Positions 15,975 to 20,863 of a DNA stretch of 20,863 bases are shown in pieces. The notes under the pieces are model-generated. The model was not told the origin of the DNA. It saw only the letters and a list, made by a program, of their open reading frames with translations, and did not search any database. Source of the DNA: an uncultured Ruminococcus sp. (GTDB taxonomy: Bacteria > Bacillota > Clostridia > Oscillospirales > CAG-272). The position numbers and the translations under genes were made by a program. The stretch is taken from contig CACXBN010000114.1 of the NCBI GenBank assembly GCA_902765885.1, forward strand, positions 1-20,863. Direction: 5' to 3'. Each line of letters starts with the position of its first letter. Within the stretch, counting starts at the first letter, position 1.

Positions 15975-17294
15975 TTATATCTCGTCAATCAGCGTAATGA
16001 TTTTTTTAATCGAAAGAAGAGTATCATCTGCTTCCTTGGCACGATGATTCGTCAAAATGCTTCTGGCAACACTTTCCATTGCAGGGAATGCTGCACGAAG
16101 AAGCTGATTTGCATAGATCACTATATTTACACCATGAGCCGCCAGTTCATCCTCTGTAATTACATTATAGGAAGTTGGAACAACTACAATTGGTGTCTTT
16201 GCATCCTCTTTTCTGAACGCATCGCAAAATTCCAATATCTCTGATGGATCCTTTTTTCTACTATGAATCATGATTCCATCTGCTCCGGCTTGAACATATG
16301 CATGCGCACGCTTTAACGCATCCTCCTGCCCCTGTTCAAGTATCAAACTCTCGATTCTTGCAATGATCATAAAATCTTCCGACAGCTGCGCTTGTTTGCC
16401 GGCTGCGATTTTTCTGCAGAAATTTTCAATTGAGTCTTGTGTTTGCTTGACTTCCGTTCCAAAGAGAGAGTTTCTTTTTAACCCGGTTTTATCTTCAATG
16501 ATGATCGCGGAAACACCCATTCTTTCGAGCGAACGAACGGTATAACCAAAATGTTCAGTCAAACCACCCGTGTCCCCATCAAAAATAATTGGCTTCGTTG
16601 TCACTTCCATGAGGTCGTCTATCGTCCGGAACCTTGACGTCATATCTACCAATTCGATATCCGGTTTTCCCTTCTCTGTGGAATCACACAAACTGGATAC
16701 CCACATGGCATCAAACTGATCGATGTGCTCCCCTTCAACAACGACTGTCTTCTCGACAATAAGACCTGTTAATCCACTATGCGCTTCCATAGTTTTGACA
16801 ATTGGAACAAGCTCCAAAAGTTTCCGGAGACGTCCGCGTCGATAATCCGGCATAGATAGTTTTTCACGTATCTGCCTGTCAACCTTCTTCGCATTTTCTG
16901 AGTATGTATACGGAACCTCCACCAATTCGCCGCCATATTTTTCCAACAGGAACACAATGTTGTTCCGAATCGCCTGCATCTCAGGACGATCCCAATTGTC
17001 ACCATGAACAACATAGTCCGGTTTGAGTTCTTCAACGATCTTGTCATACATTATCGTATCCTGAACTATGACTTCGTCTACCTCCGGAATGTCAGCGACC
17101 ATCTTGATTCTTTCATCAAAATCTTTGATTGGGAACTTGTTATAACGAATCATTTCAGAATCACAAAGGACTCCTACGACCAGTTTTCCACCTAGTTCCT
17201 TGGCTTTATGAATTATATTCATATGCCCTTCATGAATAACATCCGTACAAAAACAGGTATAAACTATCTTTTCATTCATTGCGTTACTATCCAT
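15975..17294 (-). CDS. aepX: Cytidylyltransferase/phosphoenolpyruvate mutase fusion
   Basis: A 439-residue protein. Residues 7-135 are a TagD-like cytidylyltransferase domain with HEGH at 21-24 and HGDNWD at 97-102; the RTxxISTT element near its end is not conserved (YTYSENAKK). Residues 155-439 are phosphoenolpyruvate mutase: DAMWVSS (195-201), FDGDTGG with the Mg-binding D239/D241, the gating loop EDKTGLKRNS (267-276), IARIES with R313, and IMIHSRKKDPSEI with H344. PepM converts PEP to phosphonopyruvate, the entry step to almost all natural phosphonates. The intact EDKxGxKxNS signature separates it from isocitrate-lyase-type homologues. AGGAAGGGA precedes the ATG at 17294; M6 is an alternative start. 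It is the first gene after a strong promoter. The fusion probably also supplies a CTP-dependent activation step (inference). Confidence 0.94.
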   Translation of the reverse strand: MDSNAMNEKIVYTCFCTDVIHEGHMNIIHKAKELGGKLVVGVLCDSEMIRYNKFPIKDFDERIKMVADIPEVDEVIVQDTIMYDKIVEELKPDYVVHGDNWDRPEMQAIRNNIVFLLEKYGGELVEVPYTYSENAKKVDRQIREKLSMPDYRRGRLRKLLELVPIVKTMEAHSGLTGLIVEKTVVVEGEHIDQFDAMWVSSLCDSTEKGKPDIELVDMTSRFRTIDDLMEVTTKPIIFDGDTGGLTEHFGYTVRSLERMGVSAIIIEDKTGLKRNSLFGTEVKQTQDSIENFCRKIAAGKQAQLSEDFMIIARIESLILEQGQEDALKRAHAYVQAGADGIMIHSRKKDPSEILEFCDAFRKEDAKTPIVVVPTSYNVITEDELAAHGVNIVIYANQLLRAAFPAMESVARSILTNHRAKEADDTLLSIKKIITLIDEI

Positions 17295-17389
17295 TGTAAT
17301 TTAGTCCCTTCCTGTTAAATAATGACAACCATTAACGTTACCTGTCTAAGTTATTAATCTCACTTCTCAATTGACCTCTATTTGATTAG

Positions 17390-17419
17390 CCAATGTGTCT
17401 ATTCCCAATGTGTCTATTC
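17390..17419. repeat. Perfect 15-bp tandem repeat at the aepX transcription start
   Basis: Two identical, directly adjacent copies of CCAATGTGTCTATTC (plus strand) occupy 17390-17404 and 17405-17419. They begin 7 bases downstream of the -10 box of the aepX promoter, so they cover about +1 to +30 of the predicted transcript. The position suits an operator for a repressor or an element in the 5' leader. Chance duplication by slippage is the alternative. No similar repeat was noticed at the other promoter in the window. Confidence 0.85.
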
Positions 17420-17426
17420 AAAGTAA

Positions 17427-17456
17427 ATTATACGATATGATATTATAAAGTGTCAA
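17427..17456 (-). promoter_or_regulatory. Consensus sigma-A-type promoter of the phosphonate operon
   Basis: On the minus strand TTGACA (17451-17456) and TATAAT (17427-17432) both match the vegetative consensus completely, with an 18-base spacer. Transcription should start near 17420, giving a leader of about 125 bases before the aepX ATG at 17294. The following genes are all on the same strand with short gaps or overlaps down to the acyltransferase gene at 3135, so this is probably the main promoter of the operon. Confidence 0.85.
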
Positions 17457-17514
17457 TCTGAACGCATTATTGGTGTACAATAATTGCACACATTACAAGC
17501 AGACTCTTTTCTAA

Positions 17515-19440
17515 TTATATCGTCCATACGACATGAAATGTCAGCCATGTTCCAGCCGTTACAGATTTATATCCTTTGTGATCTCTATAACGCATCATCT
17601 GGACGATGCCACTAGGATTGATCCGCAATGTATACTCTGATGTGCCCGACGCTTGGCAAACAACATTGATCTGCCTTGTTGGTGCAAATTGCGGAGGTAT
17701 TTGTGTGATTTCAGTCAGTATTAAACCGTTATCATTTCTAGTCTCAAATTCTTTTACTACGCGAAGTCCGCCGTCCAATTCACAGATACCCTTCCGACAT
17801 CTAATAACAGGCCTGTTATTATTATCCCATGGAACAAATAGTTCATTGAGATGTAGCTGATATTCATTATTATCTTTGTTTGCCGTTATCAATCTAATCT
17901 CTGTGTAAGCGTCATTGATATTGCAGAAAAGACTTCCATTGTTGTTTTCTCTTTTTGCTGCTCGTTCCACACTACTTTCACGTTCAGCATGTACTTTAAC
18001 TTTCGATGTTCTCCCTTGATAGCTCAGTTCCGCAAAAACAACATGCTTGAGTCTCTGGTTGTTCAAGGGCATCTCTGCACTCCATTGATACTTCTTCTGA
18101 TACTTTTCACCCCAAATCACTTCAGAGATTCGTACAACATCATTAATTATAATAGTATTGCCATCCAAATCGTCTAACACAATGTTCATTTCAACGCCAT
18201 CGAACAAATAGAATGGAAAAAATAATTCACCATCCATTTTGATGATGTCGCATGTACCATCCTCCTCTCGAGATAAGTTCAACAGTTTTACTTGAGCTTT
18301 TGATAATTGTAAATTCATTAGACGCTCAGCCGAGCAGATCGAAATGTGCGATAGATTCTGAGGCAAACTATCTTTAATATGAAGCAGGTTTCGTTTGTTT
18401 GTTCTATTGTTGGTCAGGTTGTCTTTTTCTTCTCCGGTCAAAAAGTTGAAGATCATATGTTGGGGAAAGAATTCTCCTATTTCATACCAATCATACATCA
18501 AGCATTTTTGTATAGAGATCGTCCGTCTGACGTCATCGTTGAGATAGGCTTTTGCTCTATCCCATACCTTTTGCATATAACTTATTCCGCCATCCGGATA
18601 ACTATCCGGGAACGCCTCGGAATATTGTTTTATTATTTCCACTGCCCCTATAACATTTTTACTGAACAACTTGATTAAAGGACCGGATGCGACAGTTATG
18701 TCTCCGACATATCTGTCCACAAGATCAAACAACCTGTTGATTGCTTCTAAAAGGTTCTCGGGTCGTTTAATGGGCGAAAGGCCTTTTGTCAGGGTCCTGA
18801 TATCATGATCTCTCCTCCAGAAATAATAGTCGTAATCATTTACCACTATAGGATTCTTCGCTGTTAATATCACATTAAAAGACCAAATGTCATCATCAAA
18901 CCAACACTCCGGAGATCTTATGCCCTCACGCAAAAGCAAACTCCGCGAAGTCAGCCTTCTTGTGACAATTGTTCTATAAAAGTCATAATCTTTAATCGGA
19001 TCTCCTTTTATCAGTGATGGACTCTCTATTCTAAAATTATAAGCTGAAAACGCTCTTTGGGAATAGTCTATATCTAAAGAGCGACCAAATACCATTTCAC
19101 TGTCATGATTAACTGCGTGGTGAACCAATCGTTCAATTGCTTCTGGACCTAACCAATCGTCGCCGTCTAAATAATATATATAGTCCCCTTTGGCGGCATC
19201 CAGCCCATCGTTTCTAGGAGTCGAGCAGAAACCGGAATTCTCAACCCTGTGTATCACTTTAATGTTTTTATGCTTTTCCGCATAAGCATCGCATATCCTG
19301 CCGGTACCATCCGTAGAAGCGTCATCTACAATGATTAACTCAAACTTATCTTTTGGATAAGTTTGAGCTAATACGGATTCTATAGCAAATGAAATATAAT
19401 CCTCATTGTTAAAAGTTGGAATAATAATACTAACAAACAT
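17515..19440 (-). CDS. GT2-family glycosyltransferase with long beta-rich C-terminal region
   Basis: A 641-residue protein. Residues 1-240 form a GT-A domain: FVSIIIPTFNNEDYI, VDDASTDGTG at 38-46, SGFCSTPRNDGL, and the metal-binding YLDGDDWL (DGDD 92-95), then a conserved EDQ/DDD-like FDDDIWSFN. An alpha-helical middle (about 240-340) is followed by a C-terminal half rich in beta segments. This layout recalls the wall-teichoic-acid glycosyltransferase TarS, whose C-terminal part carries tandem beta domains; that likeness is structural inference. It is the only glycosyltransferase in the window. It lies between the terminator after the ACP gene and the aepX promoter, so it may be its own unit. 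AGGA precedes the ATG by 8 bases. The sugar and acceptor cannot be told. Confidence 0.87.
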   Translation of the reverse strand: MFVSIIIPTFNNEDYISFAIESVLAQTYPKDKFELIIVDDASTDGTGRICDAYAEKHKNIKVIHRVENSGFCSTPRNDGLDAAKGDYIYYLDGDDWLGPEAIERLVHHAVNHDSEMVFGRSLDIDYSQRAFSAYNFRIESPSLIKGDPIKDYDFYRTIVTRRLTSRSLLLREGIRSPECWFDDDIWSFNVILTAKNPIVVNDYDYYFWRRDHDIRTLTKGLSPIKRPENLLEAINRLFDLVDRYVGDITVASGPLIKLFSKNVIGAVEIIKQYSEAFPDSYPDGGISYMQKVWDRAKAYLNDDVRRTISIQKCLMYDWYEIGEFFPQHMIFNFLTGEEKDNLTNNRTNKRNLLHIKDSLPQNLSHISICSAERLMNLQLSKAQVKLLNLSREEDGTCDIIKMDGELFFPFYLFDGVEMNIVLDDLDGNTIIINDVVRISEVIWGEKYQKKYQWSAEMPLNNQRLKHVVFAELSYQGRTSKVKVHAERESSVERAAKRENNNGSLFCNINDAYTEIRLITANKDNNEYQLHLNELFVPWDNNNRPVIRCRKGICELDGGLRVVKEFETRNDNGLILTEITQIPPQFAPTRQINVVCQASGTSEYTLRINPSGIVQMMRYRDHKGYKSVTAGTWLTFHVVWTI

Positions 19441-19518
19441 CTGTCGCGTCCTATTCAGTTTCTGTTGTTTTTATATTCTTAATTGCCGTTTTCCTGCAAA
19501 TGATAAAACTATTGACAT

Positions 19519-19556
19519 AAAAACTATGAGGCTTAGTTCACACATTGCCTCATAGT
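19519..19556 (-). terminator. Intrinsic terminator after the ACP gene
   Basis: In the minus-strand transcript ACTATGAGGC (19556-19547) pairs perfectly with GCCTCATAGT (19532-19523) across a 14-base loop. The 3' arm runs directly into TTTTT. It begins 13 bases after the ACP stop codon and fits a Rho-independent terminator, separating the FkbH-ACP unit from the glycosyltransferase and phosphonate genes. Confidence 0.85.
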
Positions 19557-19568
19557 CTAATACAACAG

Positions 19569-19811
19569 TTATTTAAGTCCTTTTTCGATTACATCGATCA
19601 GCGCATCGATGCTTTTGATATTGACAATATCATTGGAACTGATTTTGACACCAAACTCATCCGCAGCGGATGCCGTGAGCGTGATATGGAACAGGCTGTC
19701 CCATTCAGGAAGATCCGCCCGCTTCAGGTCAGGATCTAGAATGAAATCATCATCGTCCAACATGTCTCTGAATATCTCCTGCAGTGCTTCCAATATTTTA
19801 TCGCGGTCCAT
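19569..19811 (-). CDS. Acyl carrier protein
   Basis: An 80-residue acidic protein of typical acyl carrier length. The phosphopantetheine attachment site is S39 in LPEWDSLFHI, the DSL motif at the start of helix II. The rest follows the family (FGVKISSNDIVNIKSIDALIDVIEKGL). It probably carries a small acyl group loaded by the FkbH-like protein encoded 13 bases upstream, rather than serving general fatty acid synthesis. GGAGG lies 8-9 bases before the ATG. No acyltransferase clearly dedicated to this ACP is in the window; the membrane acyltransferase far downstream or the left-flank genes cannot be tied to it. Confidence 0.93.
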   Translation of the reverse strand: MDRDKILEALQEIFRDMLDDDDFILDPDLKRADLPEWDSLFHITLTASAADEFGVKISSNDIVNIKSIDALIDVIEKGLK

Positions 19812-19824
19812 TCTTCTTTCCCTC

Positions 19825-20863
19825 CTATCTTTCTACATCTTCTATGATCTTGTTCTGATTCTGGTAGCCTTCCAGTTCAAGAATCCATTCGGTATTGCCT
19901 TCTTCGTCCTCAGAAACTTTGTCAAAACCCATTTCCGCAAACATTTCCTTGACCATCTTATTCTTAGCAGTCGGATAATAATGCCCTCTGAGTCTCTTGA
20001 GTCCCTGTTCCTGACAGTCTGCGACGAGGCAATCAAGCATCGCGTATTCAAAGTCTCTCTTCAATACTCTACAGCTCATAAGCCACAGATCGATATCCAG
20101 TTCCTCCCCATTCTTGTGACCAAATACGACAGATACTAATCCATTATCGCCAAATTTGTCGAGAAGGCGTCCATATAGTTTGACATAATTGTCATCTTCC
20201 TTGATGTTCACGATGTCTGCTTCTGAGTATCTCTTTGTCGTTAAATTGAACTGATTGGTCTTGTTCGTCAACTGCGCGATTCTCTGGATATGCGGATCGT
20301 CGAACGACTTGATCACCGCCGTCATTTCCAGGCTCTTGAGATATTCACCATAATCAGCAAATTTCTTTTCTGACTGTGCTCTCTGGACATTCGCCTTGTA
20401 CATCTCACTCTTATTCAGGTCTTCTTTTGTGAGGTTGGTTACTTCGAAATATCCGCCCTTGTCTATATATCGAATGTATTCTTCAGGAGTAGTTACATCA
20501 GGAACACTTACTGTTGGAAGCTGCCCCTTTATGATCTCTCTCTCTGCGGGATTGTCATCGATGAACACGAAACTGTCGATACCCAGATTGAGCTCCGTCG
20601 CTGTCTCCTCCAGATTGATGCTCTTCGGATTCCAGTTCGCCTTGATGCAGACAAAATCGTCAGGTGTCACGGCGCCATCCGGATGATTCAGCCCATCGAT
20701 TGCGTTTTCCTCGTCATTCTTTGAATCAATGGTCAAAACGACACCGATCTGCTTTTGTTCTTTGATATATTTCTGAAATGCGAGATACGCCTCATCCTCC
20801 GGCAGTTCATTACCAATATGAAGACCGTCCACGCCGTCGTCGCCAACGATGCCGCCCCACATG
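19825..20863 (-). CDS. FkbH-like HAD-family protein (partial, N-terminus beyond window)
   Basis: The frame is open to the right edge, and the visible part begins inside the HAD motif: MWGGIVGDDG corresponds to the (N)TLWGGxxGEDG segment, so the first Met is internal and the catalytic DxD is outside the window. Further HAD elements are TIDSKNDEENA and FVFIDDNPAERE. Residues from about 180 on are the GNAT-like domain found in FkbH proteins (YVKLYGRLLDKFGDNGLVSV, LMSCRVLKRDFEYAML, YYPTAKNKMVKEMFAEMGF). Characterised FkbH proteins take 1,3-bisphosphoglycerate, remove phosphate and load glycerate onto an ACP. The adjacent ACP gene supports that role. Here the glyceryl or a derived group probably modifies a surface glycan (inference). 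Confidence 0.9.
   Translation of the reverse strand, partial: MWGGIVGDDGVDGLHIGNELPEDEAYLAFQKYIKEQKQIGVVLTIDSKNDEENAIDGLNHPDGAVTPDDFVCIKANWNPKSINLEETATELNLGIDSFVFIDDNPAEREIIKGQLPTVSVPDVTTPEEYIRYIDKGGYFEVTNLTKEDLNKSEMYKANVQRAQSEKKFADYGEYLKSLEMTAVIKSFDDPHIQRIAQLTNKTNQFNLTTKRYSEADIVNIKEDDNYVKLYGRLLDKFGDNGLVSVVFGHKNGEELDIDLWLMSCRVLKRDFEYAMLDCLVADCQEQGLKRLRGHYYPTAKNKMVKEMFAEMGFDKVSEDEEGNTEWILELEGYQNQNKIIEDVER

Noticed and set aside
17468..17495. Short inverted repeat (GTGTGCA/TGTACAC) after the glycosyltransferase gene
   Set aside because: Only 7 bp with one wobble and no following U tract, so it is not a convincing terminator.
19513..19518. TTGACA on the plus strand near the ACP terminator
   Set aside because: No -10 box follows at a usable distance and no plus-strand gene is downstream.
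1..20863. Insertion sequences, CRISPR arrays, tRNA or rRNA genes
   Set aside because: No transposase-like frame, regularly spaced repeats or RNA-gene signature was seen on reading both strands; no computed search was available.

Overview
The window is part of a surface-polysaccharide locus from a low-to-moderate-GC Gram-positive bacterium. A member of the Bacillota (Clostridia or a neighbouring class) is the best guess. It rests on strong AGGAGG-type ribosome binding sites, AT-rich spacers, consensus sigma-A-type promoters and TagD-, LicD- and TarS-like protein families. No rRNA, tRNA, CRISPR array, transposase or phage gene was seen. All 17 genes lie on the minus strand, so transcription runs from high to low coordinates.

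Right edge (20863-19569): the C-terminal part of an FkbH-like HAD-family protein and an acyl carrier protein. FkbH/ACP pairs elsewhere load a glyceryl unit from glycolytic 1,3-bisphosphoglycerate onto an ACP. The pair ends in an intrinsic terminator. A GT2 glycosyltransferase of TarS-like layout follows (19440-17515).

Centre (17456-3135): a 14-kb operon behind a consensus promoter whose start region carries a perfect 15-bp tandem repeat. In transcription order it encodes: a cytidylyltransferase/phosphoenolpyruvate mutase fusion (aepX), a metallophosphoesterase, an NAD-dependent epimerase/dehydratase, a LicC/PntC-type nucleotidyltransferase, an unidentified Rossmann oxidoreductase, three LicD-related proteins, phosphonopyruvate decarboxylase (aepY), a phosphonoacetate-hydrolase-like enzyme, an HD-domain protein and a membrane O-acyltransferase.

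Inferred pathway: PEP -> phosphonopyruvate -> phosphonoacetaldehyde -> an alcohol or other derivative -> CMP-phosphonate -> transfer to a glycan by LicD proteins. No 2-aminoethylphosphonate transaminase is present, so the usual aminoethylphosphonate ending is not encoded here. A hydroxyethylphosphonate-like group, or a transaminase located elsewhere, would fit.

Left edge (2932-1): a secreted two-repeat fibronectin-III-like protein with its own promoter, and a long gene that runs off the window. That gene fuses a TagD-type cytidylyltransferase to a Gfo/Idh/MocA-like domain that seems to lack its nucleotide-binding glycine motif.

The most notable points are the CMP-phosphonate/LicD system without a transaminase, the LicD family in which one 838-residue protein equals its two downstream neighbours joined end to end, and a C-P-hydrolase-like enzyme with all metal ligands inside a C-P-forming operon.
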